64,000 nucleotides of DNA from RPQJ01 sp963707145 (GTDB taxonomy: Bacteria; Pseudomonadota; Gammaproteobacteria; Steroidobacterales; Steroidobacteraceae), in contig CAVPOQ010000004.1 in NCBI GenBank assembly GCA_963707145.1, positions 434,001 to 498,000 on the forward strand, given 5' to 3'. Positions 8,489 to 17,409 of the stretch are shown here, piece after piece (position 1 is the stretch's first letter; each line of letters opens with the position of its first letter). The translations under genes were made by a program, and so were the position numbers. The notes below the pieces were generated by a model, which worked only from the letters and a program-made list of their open reading frames with translations, did not search any database and had not been told where the DNA came from.

Positions 8489-9529
8489 ATGAAGTTCGTC
8501 GACGAAGCCACGATCAAGGTGCAGGCCGGCAACGGCGGGCGCGGCATGGTCAGCTTCCGCCGCGAGAAGTTCATTCCCTTCGGCGGCCCGAACGGCGGTG
8601 ATGGCGGGGACGGCGGCAGCGTGCACGTGGTCGCGAAGCAGGGACTCAACACGCTCGCGGATTTCCGCTACCAGCGCAGTTTCAAGGCGGGCAACGGCGA
8701 GCCCGGCGGCAGTGCCGACTGCAGCGGCCGCGGCGGCGAGGGTCTCGACGTCGTGGTGCCGGTGGGTACGGTGATTTACGACACCGAGACCGAGGAGACC
8801 CTCGGCGACCTGACCCACGACGGCCAGCGCTTGCTCGTGGCGCGCGGCGGCAAGGGCGGGCTCGGCAACCAGCACTTCAAGAGCAGCACCAACCGTGCGC
8901 CACGCCGCGCGACGCCCGGCTACCCGGGCGAACGGCGCGAATTGCGCCTCGAGCTCAAGCTGCTGGCGGACGTGGGCCTGCTCGGGCTGCCGAACGCGGG
9001 GAAGTCCACGCTTATCAGTGCCGTCTCGGCCGCGCGCCCGCGCATCGCCGACTACCCGTTCACCACGCTGCACCCGAATCTCGGCGTGGTGTACGTGGGC
9101 GAGCACAAGAGCTTCGTCATGGCCGACATCCCGGGCGTGATCGAGGGCGCCGCGGAAGGCGCGGGGCTCGGCATCCGCTTCCTGAAGCACCTGCAGCGCA
9201 CTCGCCTGCTGCTGCACCTCGTGGACATCGAGCCGCCGGACCCCGCGGCCGATCCCGTGAAGGACGCCCGCGTGATCGTCGCGGAACTAAAGCGCTTCAG
9301 CCCCGAACTGGCCGTGCGCGAGCGCTGGCTGGTGCTCAACAAGCTCGACCTGATGACGCCGGAGGCCGCCGAGCAGCGTTGCCGGGAGATCGTGCGCCGC
9401 CTGCGGTGGAAGGGGCCCGTGTTCCGCATCTCGGGCGCCACGCGCGCCGGGACGAAAGAGCTTTGCCAGGCGGTGATGCGGCGGCTTGACGAGGTCGCTG
9501 CCGAGGCGCCGCCCGCTGCGCCGCCCTGA
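8489..9529 (+). CDS. obgE: GTPase Obg/CgtA
   Basis: A 346-residue GTPase that binds the 50S subunit and links ribosome assembly to growth and stress. The glycine-rich Obg fold occupies about 1-158 (GGPNGGDGGDGG at 32-43). The G domain follows: G1 GLPNAGKST (166-174), G3 DIPG (213-216), G4 NKLD near 284. It stops soon after the G domain with no long C-terminal extension, as in other gammaproteobacteria. It follows rplU-rpmA in the conserved order. Confidence 0.97.
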   Translation: MKFVDEATIKVQAGNGGRGMVSFRREKFIPFGGPNGGDGGDGGSVHVVAKQGLNTLADFRYQRSFKAGNGEPGGSADCSGRGGEGLDVVVPVGTVIYDTETEETLGDLTHDGQRLLVARGGKGGLGNQHFKSSTNRAPRRATPGYPGERRELRLELKLLADVGLLGLPNAGKSTLISAVSAARPRIADYPFTTLHPNLGVVYVGEHKSFVMADIPGVIEGAAEGAGLGIRFLKHLQRTRLLLHLVDIEPPDPAADPVKDARVIVAELKRFSPELAVRERWLVLNKLDLMTPEAAEQRCREIVRRLRWKGPVFRISGATRAGTKELCQAVMRRLDEVAAEAPPAAPP

Positions 9530-9569
9530 GTCCGTGCCCGGCCTGCAACGCGGCGGCCCCTCGGAAACG

Positions 9570-9596
9570 AAAAAGCCGGCACTGGGCCGGCTTTTT
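9570..9596. terminator. Bidirectional rho-independent terminator (obgE / rpsT)
   Basis: AAAAAGCCGG (9570-9579) pairs perfectly with CCGGCTTTTT (9587-9596). The A-run on one side and T-run on the other suit termination of both the plus-strand obgE transcript and the minus-strand rpsT transcript. Confidence 0.9.
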
Positions 9597-9620
9597 CTCG
9601 AACTCGCCTGCGAACGCCGC

Positions 9621-9890
9621 TCAGCCGGCCGGCAGTGACTTGATCTTCGCGTTCAGCTCGCGCTTGTGCCGCGCGGCCTTGTTGCGGTGGATGATGCCCT
9701 TGGTGACCATCGTGTCGATGACCGGCTGGGCGGCCTTGAGCGCCTCTGTGGCCTCGGCCCGGTTGCCGGCGCCGACGGCAGCGAGCACCTTTTTGATGGA
9801 GGTGCGCAGGCGCGAGCGGGCAGCCATGTTGTGCGAGCGGCGCCGGATGGCCTGCTTGGCACGCTTTTCTGCGGACTTTATGTTCGCCAC
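9621..9890 (-). CDS. rpsT: 30S ribosomal protein S20
   Basis: An 89-residue basic helical protein of the small subunit. MANIKSAEKRAKQAIRR at the start and GIIHRNKAARHKREL near the end are family hallmarks. The start is GTG at 9890, since S20 begins MANIKSA, rather than the upstream in-frame ATG. A non-AUG start is also used in E. coli, where it takes part in feedback control. GGAGA lies upstream of the start. Confidence 0.96.
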   Translation of the reverse strand: MANIKSAEKRAKQAIRRRSHNMAARSRLRTSIKKVLAAVGAGNRAEATEALKAAQPVIDTMVTKGIIHRNKAARHKRELNAKIKSLPAG

Positions 9891-9916
9891 GAATCGGTCT
9901 CCGAAATGAGCCGCGC

Positions 9917-9945
9917 ATTCTCTCTGAGGATGCACGGCCGGTCAA
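9917..9945 (-). promoter_or_regulatory. Sigma-70 promoter for rpsT
   Basis: On the minus strand, -35 TTGACC (9945-9940), a 17-base spacer and -10 GAGAAT (9922-9917). The predicted start of transcription is about 20 bases before the GTG of rpsT. Confidence 0.7.
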
Positions 9946-10015
9946 CCCTCGCTATAGTGCCGCCGGCGCCGCTGCCCCCGGCCGGCCGCCCCGTGACCGT
10001 CCCCGAGGTAACCGC

Positions 10016-11607
10016 TTGAGCGGCGGCTTCTTCCGCAGCACCAGCATCGTCGGCGCCTTCACCCTGCTGTCGCGGGTGACCGGGCTGCTGCGCGACATGG
10101 TCTATTCGCGGATGTTCGGCGCCGGCGTCCTCATGGACGCCTTCCTCGTGGCGTTCAAGATCCCGAATTTCATGCGCCGGCTGTTCGCCGAGGGCGCCTT
10201 CTCGCAGGCCTTCGTGCCGGTGGTCTCCGAGTACAAGGTGCAGCGTCCGCACGACGAGGTCCGGGAACTGGTCGACGGCGCCGCGGGAACGCTCGCGTGG
10301 TTCCTGACCGTGGTCACGATCGTGGGCGTGGTGGCCGCGCCGCTGCTGGTGCTGCTCTTTGCGCCCGGGTTCCGCGCCGACGCGGGAAAGTTCGACCTGA
10401 CCGTCGAGATGCTGCGCTGGACCTTCCCGTACCTGCTGTTCATCTCGCTCGCGGCGCTGGCCGCGGGCGTGCTCAACAGCTACGGCCGCTTCGCGGTCCC
10501 GGCGCTCACCTCGACGCTGATGAATCTCGTGATGATCGTCTTCGCGGCCTGGGTCGCGCCCTCGTTCGAGCGTCCCGGCATCGCGCTCGCGATCGGCGTG
10601 TTCGTCTCGGGCGTCGTCGCAGCTCGCCTTCCAGATCCCCTTCATGGTGAAGCTCGGGCTGCTCAGGCGCCCGCGCTGGCGCTGGGGCGACCAGGGCGTG
10701 CGCAAGATCGGGCGCCTGATGCTGCCGGCGGTGTTCGGCTCGTCGGTGTCGCAGGTCGCGCTGCTGCTCGACACGCTGATCGCGTCGTTCCTCGCCACCG
10801 GCAGCATCGCCTGGCTCTACTACGCCGACCGCCTGATGGAGTTCCCGCTCGGCGTGTTCAGCATCGCGCTCGCCACCGTGATCCTGCCGGGCCTCGCCGC
10901 GCACCACTCCGCGCAGGCGCCGGAGCGCTTCACTGCGACGCTCGACTGGGCGCTGCGGCTCGTCGTGGTCGTGGTGCTGCCGGCGACGGTCGCACTCGTG
11001 GTGCTGGCAGGCCCGCTCACCGTGACGGTGTTCCACTACGGCAAGTTCGACGAGCACGACGTGCGCATGTCGACGCTCGCGCTGACGGCCTATGCGTCGG
11101 GCCTGCTGGCGTTCAGCATGGTGAAGGTGCTCGCGCCCGGCTACTTCGCCCGGCAGGACACGCGCACGCCCGGTTCGCATCGGCATCCAGGCGCTGGGCG
11201 TGAACATGGGGCTCAACCTGCTCGTCGTGCTGCCGCTGGCGATTGCGTACCCGGGGCGCCCCGGACTGCACGCGCTGCTCGCGCTCAATACCGGCATCGG
11301 CGCCTGGTACAACTCGACCATGCTCTACCGCGGCCTGCGCCGCCAGGGCGTGCTGCACCATGCCCCGGGTTGGCGGCGCATGCTCTGGCAGGTGGCCGCC
11401 GCCAACGTGGTGATGGTGGCCTTCCTGTGGTGGGTCGCCGGCGACACGCAACGCTGGATCGAGATGGGCGCCTGGCAGCGCGCGCAGTGGATGAGCCTGC
11501 TCGTGGTCGGCGGCGCCGGGCTCTACTTCGGCACGCTCTACGTGCTCGGGTTGCGCCTGAGCGAACTGCGGGTGCGGCCGGCCGGCCCGCCGCGCGCGGG
11601 CGACTAG
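10016..11607 (+). CDS. murJ: Lipid II flippase MurJ, two frameshifts
   Basis: A polytopic membrane protein of the MOP superfamily that flips lipid II to the periplasmic face for peptidoglycan synthesis. The N-terminal part (SGGFFRSTSIVGAFTLLSRVTGLLRD; SRxTGL is typical) is in one frame to about 10615. The middle (MVKLGLLRRPRWRWGDQGVRKI onward) is in the next, and from about 11172 the last part (NMGLNLLVVLPLAI onward) is in the third. One surplus base at each point (C near 10619, G near 11172) explains both breaks; corrected, the product is about 529 residues. The start is TTG at 10016. MurJ is essential in related bacteria, so these are more likely assembly errors than mutations. Confidence 0.9.
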
Positions 11608-11635
11608 GCGCGGACCGCGGACGACGGTGACGGCG

Positions 11636-12562
11636 ATGGAACTCGTGCGCGGCATCCACAATCTGCGGCCCCGGCACCGCGGCTGCGCCGCGACCATCGG
11701 CAACTTCGACGGCGTCCATCTCGGTCACCGGCACATGATTGCGACGCTGCGGGAGCGGGCCACGGCGCTCGGCGTGCCTGCGGTCGTGGTCACCTTCGAG
11801 CCGACGCCGCGCGAGCACTTCGAGGGCGCGGCGGCGCCGTCCCGGCTGTCGCGTCTGCGGGAGAAGCTCGCCGCGCTCGAGGCCTGCGGCGTCGAGCGCG
11901 TCGTCGTGCTGCGCTTCGACGAGCGCATGCGCGGCCTGGGCGCCACGGAATTCGTGGACCGCCTGCTCGTCGAGGGCCTCGGCGTGCGCCACCTCGTCGT
12001 CGGGCACGACTTCCACTTCGCGCGCCGCCGCGAGGGCACGGTTGCGACGCTGCGCGCGGCGGGCGCGGTGCACGGCTTCACGGTCGAGGAGGTTCGGCAG
12101 TTCCTCGTCGCGGGCGAGCGCGTCAGTAGCTCGCTGGTGCGCGAGGCGCTGAACCGCGGCGACCTCGCGCGCGCCACGCGGCTGCTCGGGCGGCCCTATC
12201 GCATGGCCGGCCGCGTGCGCCTCGGCCGGAAGCTCGGCCGCCAGCTCGGCTTCCCGACGGCCAACCTCGCGCTGCAGCGGAAGGTGGTGCCGCTGTGGGG
12301 GATCTTCGCGGTGCGGGCAAGTGGTGCGGGCCTCGTGGACCACCCTGCCGTGGCGAGCCTCGGCACGCGGCCCACCGTGAACGGCACCGACCCGCTGCTC
12401 GAGGTGCATCTGTTCGACTGGGATGGCAGCCTCTACGGCCGCTACCTCGACGTGGACTTCATCGAGCGCCTGCGCGACGAGCAGAAGTTCGAGTCCCTCG
12501 ACGCGCTCGTGGCGCAGATGCACCGCGATGCCGCGGCCGCGCGGAGGGTCCTCGGCGTCTAG
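11636..12562 (+). CDS. ribF: Bifunctional riboflavin kinase / FAD synthetase
   Basis: A 308-residue enzyme converting riboflavin to FMN and then FAD. The N-terminal nucleotidyltransferase has TIGNFDGVHLGH (20-31); the C-terminal flavokinase has GRKLGRQLGFPTANL (about 195-209) and TVNGTDPLLEVHLFDWDGSLYG. The ATG at 11636 (MELVRGIHNL) is chosen over the GTG nine bases upstream because E. coli RibF starts the same way. It lies between murJ and ileS as in Pseudomonas. Confidence 0.95.
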   Translation: MELVRGIHNLRPRHRGCAATIGNFDGVHLGHRHMIATLRERATALGVPAVVVTFEPTPREHFEGAAAPSRLSRLREKLAALEACGVERVVVLRFDERMRGLGATEFVDRLLVEGLGVRHLVVGHDFHFARRREGTVATLRAAGAVHGFTVEEVRQFLVAGERVSSSLVREALNRGDLARATRLLGRPYRMAGRVRLGRKLGRQLGFPTANLALQRKVVPLWGIFAVRASGAGLVDHPAVASLGTRPTVNGTDPLLEVHLFDWDGSLYGRYLDVDFIERLRDEQKFESLDALVAQMHRDAAAARRVLGV

Positions 12563-12614
12563 CGACGTCAGCCCATTTGATACACTGGTGAGCCCCGCGT
12601 CGCTCACCCCGCCC

Positions 12615-15437
12615 ATGGCCGACTACAAGCACACCGTCAACCTGCCGGCGACGGCCTTCCCCATGAAGGCGGACCTCGCGCGCCGCGAGCCCGAGATGCT
12701 CGCGTGGTGGGAGGAGCGCGGCACCTACCGCAGGCTTCGTGAGCTCGCCAGAGGCCGGCCCCCGTTCGTGCTGCACGACGGACCGCCGTACGCCAACGGC
12801 GCGATCCACATCGGCCACGCGGTCAACAAGGTCCTGAAGGACATCATCGTCAAGGCGCGCACGCTGGACGGCTGCGACGCGCCCTACGTTCCGGGCTGGG
12901 ACTGCCACGGACTGCCGATCGAGCACGCGGTCGAGAAATCCGGCGGCAAGGAAGCGAAGCTGCTCGACGCGCGCGCGTTCCGGCAGAAGTGCCGCGAGTT
13001 CGCGCTGGAGCAGGTGGAGGTGCAGCGCCGCGACTTCATCCGCCTCGGTGTGATGGGCGACTGGAACGACCCGTACCTCACGCTCGCGCCGCGCTACGAG
13101 GCCGAGCAGCTGCGCGCCTTCGCGCAGATCATCCGCAACGGGCACCTCTACAAGGGCTACAAGCCCGTGCACTGGTGCCTCGACTGCCGCTCGGCGCTGG
13201 CCGAGGCCGAGGTCGAGTACGAGGAGCGCACCTCGCCGTCGATCGACGTACGCTTCGAAGTCGCGGACCGTGCCGAACTCGCCCGGCGCCTGGGCGTCGC
13301 GGCCCTGCCCGACGGACGCGCGAGCGTCGCGATCTGGACCACCACGCCGTGGACGCTGCCCGCGAACCAGGCCGTGGCGCTGCACCCGGAGTTCGACTAC
13401 TCGCTGCTCGCCGTCGAGTCCGCCGCCGGCAGCGAGCTGCTGCTGCTCGCCAGCGAGCTCGCGACCGCGGTGCTCCAGCGCGCCGGTGCCACCGGTTCGC
13501 GCGAGGTTGCCCGCGCGAAAGGTGCGGCGCTCGAGGGCCTGCGCCTGCGCCATCCGTTCTACGAGCGCGAGGTGCCGGTGATTCTCGGCGAGCACGTCAC
13601 GCTCGACAGCGGCACCGGCGCGGTGCATACGGCGCCCGGCCACGGCCAGGAGGACTTCGTCGTCGGCCAGCGCTATGGCCTGCCGGTGGACAACCCGGTC
13701 GGCGGCGACGGCCGCTTCCTGCCATCCACGCCGCTGTTTGCCGGCGAGAAGGTGTTCGACGCGAACGCACACGTGGTCGAGGTGCTGGCCGGGCGCGGCA
13801 CGCTGCTGCACCACGAGCCCTTCCGCCACAGCTATCCGCACTGCTGGCGCCACAAGTCGCCGGTGATCTTCCGCGCCACGCCGCAGTGGTTCATCGGCAT
13901 GGAGCGGGCGGGCCTGCGCGCCGCGGCGCTCGCGGAGATCCGCAAGGTGCACTGGATGCCCGACTGGGGCGAGCACCGCATCACCGGCATGATCGCGGGC
14001 CGCCCCGACTGGTGCATCTCGCGGCAGCGCCGCTGGGGCGTGCCGCTGGCGCTGTTCACGCATCGCGAGACTGGCGAGGCGCATCCGCGCACGGCGGAGC
14101 TCGTCGAGCGCGTTGCGGACCTCGTCGAGCGCGGCGGCATCGACGCGTGGTTCGACCTCGATCCGCGCGAGCTGCTGGGCGACGAGGCCGGGCAGTACGA
14201 GAAGGTGCCCGACATCATGGACGTGTGGGTGGACTCCGGCGTCTCGCACCACTGCGTGACGGCGCTGCGCCCGGAGGTGCTGAACCCCGCCGACCTCTAC
14301 CTCGAGGGTTCCGACCAGCACCGCGGGTGGTTCCAGAGCTCGCTGCTCACCGCCGTCGCCCAGAAGGGCCATGCGCCGTACAAGGCCGTGCTCACCCACG
14401 GCTTCACGGTGGACGAGAAGGGCCGCAAGATGTCGAAGTCGCTCGGCAACACCATCGCGCCGCAGAAGGTGGTGAGCACGCTCGGCGCCGACGTGCTGCG
14501 GCTGTGGGTCGCCTCGACCGACTATGCGAACGAGATCGCCGTATCGGACGAGATCCTGAAGCGGATGTCCGACTCCTATCGACGCATCCGCAACACCGCG
14601 CGCTTCCTGCTCGGCAATCTCGCGGGCTTCGATCCCGCGCGCGACTCCCTGCCGCCGGCGGACCTCCTCGAACTCGACCGCTGGGCGATCGCCCGCACGG
14701 CCGAACTGCAGGCGGAGCTGGTCGCCGCGTACCGCGACTACGACTTCCACCTGATCTACCAGAAGGTGCACAACTTCTGCGTGGTGGACCTGGGCGGCTT
14801 CTACCTCGACGTGATCAAGGACCGTCTCTACACCACGCCGGCCGGTGGCGTGCCGCGGCGCTCCGCGCAGACCGCCATGCAGCACATTCTCGAGGCCATG
14901 GTGCGCTGGCTCGCGCCGATCCTGTCGTTTACCGCGGAGGAGATCTGGCGCCACATGCAGGGCCCGCGGACTGAGTCGGTGTTCCACTCGACGTGGGCGG
15001 CGCTGCCGTCCGGGGAGCATGCGGCCTCGTCTGTCGACTGGGCGGCGGTGCTCGGGGTCCGCGCCGCCGTGCTGCCCGAGCTCGAGCGCCTGCGGGTGGC
15101 CGGCGAGATCGGTGCGCCGCTCGACGCGACGGTGGACCTCTACGCGACGCCCGCGGTGCGCGCCGCGCTTGCGCCGCTCGGCGAGGAACTGCGCTTCGTG
15201 CTGATCACGTCTGCCGCGCGCGTCCATCCGGCCGAGGAGCGGCCTGCCGATGCCGTCGCAGCGGGGACGCCGCTGGAGGCCTCGCTGTGGATCCTCGCCA
15301 GACCCACGACGGCGACCAAGTGCGTACGCTGCTGGCACCGGCGGGAGGATGTCGGGTCCGACCCGTCCCATCCCGAACTCTGCGCGCGCTGCGCGGTCAA
15401 TGTGGACGGCGCCGGCGAGACCCGGCGATTTGCCTGA
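12615..15437 (+). CDS. ileS: Isoleucyl-tRNA synthetase
   Basis: A class I aminoacyl-tRNA synthetase of 940 residues, close to E. coli IleS (938). It has HIGH at 65-68 within NGAIHIGHAV, an editing domain in the middle, KMSKS at 605-609, and a C-terminal zinc-binding region with two Cys pairs (CVRCW and CARC). The ATG is at 12615 (MADYKHTVNLPATAFPM). It sits two bases from lspA, so the two are probably co-transcribed. Confidence 0.98.
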   Translation: MADYKHTVNLPATAFPMKADLARREPEMLAWWEERGTYRRLRELARGRPPFVLHDGPPYANGAIHIGHAVNKVLKDIIVKARTLDGCDAPYVPGWDCHGLPIEHAVEKSGGKEAKLLDARAFRQKCREFALEQVEVQRRDFIRLGVMGDWNDPYLTLAPRYEAEQLRAFAQIIRNGHLYKGYKPVHWCLDCRSALAEAEVEYEERTSPSIDVRFEVADRAELARRLGVAALPDGRASVAIWTTTPWTLPANQAVALHPEFDYSLLAVESAAGSELLLLASELATAVLQRAGATGSREVARAKGAALEGLRLRHPFYEREVPVILGEHVTLDSGTGAVHTAPGHGQEDFVVGQRYGLPVDNPVGGDGRFLPSTPLFAGEKVFDANAHVVEVLAGRGTLLHHEPFRHSYPHCWRHKSPVIFRATPQWFIGMERAGLRAAALAEIRKVHWMPDWGEHRITGMIAGRPDWCISRQRRWGVPLALFTHRETGEAHPRTAELVERVADLVERGGIDAWFDLDPRELLGDEAGQYEKVPDIMDVWVDSGVSHHCVTALRPEVLNPADLYLEGSDQHRGWFQSSLLTAVAQKGHAPYKAVLTHGFTVDEKGRKMSKSLGNTIAPQKVVSTLGADVLRLWVASTDYANEIAVSDEILKRMSDSYRRIRNTARFLLGNLAGFDPARDSLPPADLLELDRWAIARTAELQAELVAAYRDYDFHLIYQKVHNFCVVDLGGFYLDVIKDRLYTTPAGGVPRRSAQTAMQHILEAMVRWLAPILSFTAEEIWRHMQGPRTESVFHSTWAALPSGEHAASSVDWAAVLGVRAAVLPELERLRVAGEIGAPLDATVDLYATPAVRAALAPLGEELRFVLITSAARVHPAEERPADAVAAGTPLEASLWILARPTTATKCVRCWHRREDVGSDPSHPELCARCAVNVDGAGETRRFA

Positions 15438-15438
15438 G

Positions 15439-15963
15439 ATGAGCACCGAGCAGTCCCACCTCCCGCCGACGTCCCCCGCGGCGCAGATCGTGCAGCGTAC
15501 GCATCCGGCGGCGTGGCTGTGGCTGTCGCTGGCGGTGATCGCCCTCGACCAGGCCACGAAGTTCCTCGCGACGCGCTTCCTCCAGCTCTACGAGCGCGTC
15601 GAGGTGCTGCCGGTGCTCGATTTCACGCTGCTGCACAACACCGGCGCGGCGTTCAGCATTCTGGCCGGCGCGGGCGGCTGGCAGCGCTGGTTCTTCATCG
15701 GCCTCGCCGCGGTCGTGAGCACCGTGCTGCTGGCGTGGATCTGGCGCACGCCGCGCGGCGAGAAGCTGCTGCCGCTGGCGCTCGCGCTGATCCTCGGCGG
15801 TGCGCTCGGCAACGTCGTGGATCGCGCCTGGCACGGCTACGTCGTGGACTTCATCCACGTCCACTGGGGCGCCTCCTATTTCCCGGCCTTCAACATCGCC
15901 GACAGCGCGATCACGATCGGCGCGGGTCTGCTGATCCTCGACGCGTTCCGAGAGCGTCGGTGA
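15439..15963 (+). CDS. lspA: Lipoprotein signal peptidase (signal peptidase II)
   Basis: A 174-residue inner-membrane aspartic protease that removes signal peptides from prolipoproteins. It has four hydrophobic segments and the two catalytic Asp in GNVVDR (D128) and FNIADS (D155). The hydrophilic N-terminal extension (about 25 residues) is longer than in E. coli. Its TGA overlaps the GTG of ispH. In Pseudomonas fkpB lies between these two genes; here it is absent. Confidence 0.97.
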   Translation: MSTEQSHLPPTSPAAQIVQRTHPAAWLWLSLAVIALDQATKFLATRFLQLYERVEVLPVLDFTLLHNTGAAFSILAGAGGWQRWFFIGLAAVVSTVLLAWIWRTPRGEKLLPLALALILGGALGNVVDRAWHGYVVDFIHVHWGASYFPAFNIADSAITIGAGLLILDAFRERR

Positions 15964-16907
15964 GGATCCTGCTCGCCAACCCGCGCGGCTTCTGCGCCGG
16001 CGTGGATCGCGCCATCGACATCGTCGAGCGTGCCATCGGTCTGTTCGGTGTGCCGATTTACGTCCGCCACGAGGTGGTTCACAACCGCTTCGTCGTGGAC
16101 CGGCTGCGCGGCATGGGCGCCGTGTTCGTCGAGGAACTCGACGAGGTGCCGGCCGATGCCACGGTGATCTTCAGCGCGCACGGCGTTTCGCAGGCGGTGC
16201 AGGCCGAGGCGCGCCGCCGCGGCCTGCGCGTGTTCGACGCCACCTGTCCGCTGGTGACCAAGGTGCACATGGAAGTCGCGCGCTATGCCCGCGAGGGTCG
16301 CGACGTGATCCTCATCGGCCACCAGGGCCATCCCGAGGTCGAGGGCACGATGGGCCAGTTCGACGAGTCGCAGGGTGGCCGCATCCGTCTGGTCGAGGAC
16401 GTCGGCGACGTCGGGCGGCTCGAGGTGCGCGACGCCTCGCGCGTCGGCGTGGTGACCCAGACCACGCTGTCGGTGGACGACACCGCCGAGGTGCTCGAGG
16501 CGCTGCAGCGGCGCTTCCCGACGCTCGCGACGCCGCGCCGTGAGGACATCTGCTACGCGACGCAGAATCGCCAGGACGCCGTGAAGTCGCTGGTCGAGTC
16601 CTGCGACGTCCTGGTCGTGGTGGGCTCGCGGAGCAGTTCGAATTCCAACCGCCTGCGCGAGATCGCGGACAAGGCCGGCAAGCCGGGCTACCTCGTGGAC
16701 GGTCCCGAGGACCTCAGGGCCGAGTGGTTCGCCGGCATCGCGACGGTCGGCGTGACGGCGGGCGCCTCGGCGCCGGAGCTGCTGGTGCAGCGCGTCGTCG
16801 CGCGGCTGCGCGAGTGGGGCGGGCAGGGTGCCGAGGAAGTCTCCGGTCGCGAAGAGAGCGTGGTGTTCGCGCTGCCCCGCGAGCTGCGGGCGTCGCCCGG
16901 CGCCTGA
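15960..16907 (+). CDS. ispH: 4-hydroxy-3-methylbut-2-enyl diphosphate reductase
   Basis: The last enzyme of the MEP isoprenoid pathway, an iron-sulfur protein of 315 residues that makes isopentenyl and dimethylallyl diphosphate. The three cluster-ligand Cys are in RGFCAGVD (C12), DATCPLVTK (C96) and DICYATQN (C198). The catalytic-region Glu is in HPEVEGTMGQ. The GTG at 15960 overlaps the lspA stop. It is convergent with the pilus operon, with only 13 bases between. Confidence 0.97.
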   Translation: MRILLANPRGFCAGVDRAIDIVERAIGLFGVPIYVRHEVVHNRFVVDRLRGMGAVFVEELDEVPADATVIFSAHGVSQAVQAEARRRGLRVFDATCPLVTKVHMEVARYAREGRDVILIGHQGHPEVEGTMGQFDESQGGRIRLVEDVGDVGRLEVRDASRVGVVTQTTLSVDDTAEVLEALQRRFPTLATPRREDICYATQNRQDAVKSLVESCDVLVVVGSRSSSNSNRLREIADKAGKPGYLVDGPEDLRAEWFAGIATVGVTAGASAPELLVQRVVARLREWGGQGAEEVSGREESVVFALPRELRASPGA

Positions 16908-16920
16908 AGGTCGCGCCGGG

Positions 16921-17409
16921 TCACCGGCTCCAGCAGCCGAGCGAGCTGTCCGCATTCGCAACGTCCTTGGCGGTCCGGTGCCCAGTGCTGTCGAGCCCGA
17001 GCGTCTGGCAGGGCGCGTCGGCATCCTGCGGCGGTCCGTCGGGGGTCGCGGTGGCGGACCAGCCGAGGGCATCGGCGGCGGTGACCTCGAGCTGGTAGCG
17101 GCCGCGCTCGCTGGCGGGCGCGAAGCGCAGGCGCTGGGTTTCGCAGTCGGGCGCCTGCGCCGGGTCGAGTTCCATCGCGTAGCGGTGGCACTCGAGGTAG
17201 AACTTCTCCTGCGCGACGGCGAGCGCCAGCAGCGCGGCACGGCCCTCGGTGCGATTCGTGCGCAGCAGTTGCGCGCGGTACGACGGGACCGCGATGCCGG
17301 CGAGGATGCCGATCGCGAGCAGCACCACGAGCAGCTCGATCAGGCTGACGCCCCGCGGGTCGCGCGACCGGTGCGCGTGCCGCGAGCGCCCGGTGCGCAG
17401 CGCGCTCAC
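16921..17409 (-). CDS. pilE: Type IV pilin-like protein PilE (minor pilin)
   Basis: A 162-residue prepilin. A basic 20-residue leader ends in Gly20; the mature protein starts VSLIELLVVLLAIGILAGIAVPSY, with Glu at +5 as the prepilin peptidase/assembly signal. Two C-terminal Cys (the last in LGCW) could form the D-region disulfide. The GTG at 17409 overlaps the pilY1 stop by four bases (GTGA). It is the last gene of the operon fimT-pilV-pilW-pilX-pilY1-pilE. It is more likely a minor pilin than the major subunit given its setting. Confidence 0.9.
   Translation of the reverse strand: MSALRTGRSRHAHRSRDPRGVSLIELLVVLLAIGILAGIAVPSYRAQLLRTNRTEGRAALLALAVAQEKFYLECHRYAMELDPAQAPDCETQRLRFAPASERGRYQLEVTAADALGWSATATPDGPPQDADAPCQTLGLDSTGHRTAKDVANADSSLGCWSR

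Noticed and set aside
9953..9958. TATAGT as a -10 for murJ on the plus strand
   Set aside because: No acceptable -35 lies at 16-18 bases; the region is better explained by the rpsT promoter on the minus strand.
10016..11607. murJ as a pseudogene
   Set aside because: Each frame continues the protein without loss of residues and two single-base corrections restore a full-length, normally essential gene, which fits the error pattern elsewhere in the window.
12459..15557. Long open frame of about 1030 codons on the minus strand opposite ileS
   Set aside because: GC-rich codon bias leaves antisense frames open. The translation is Arg/His/Ala-rich with no domain, while ileS on the other strand is unmistakable.
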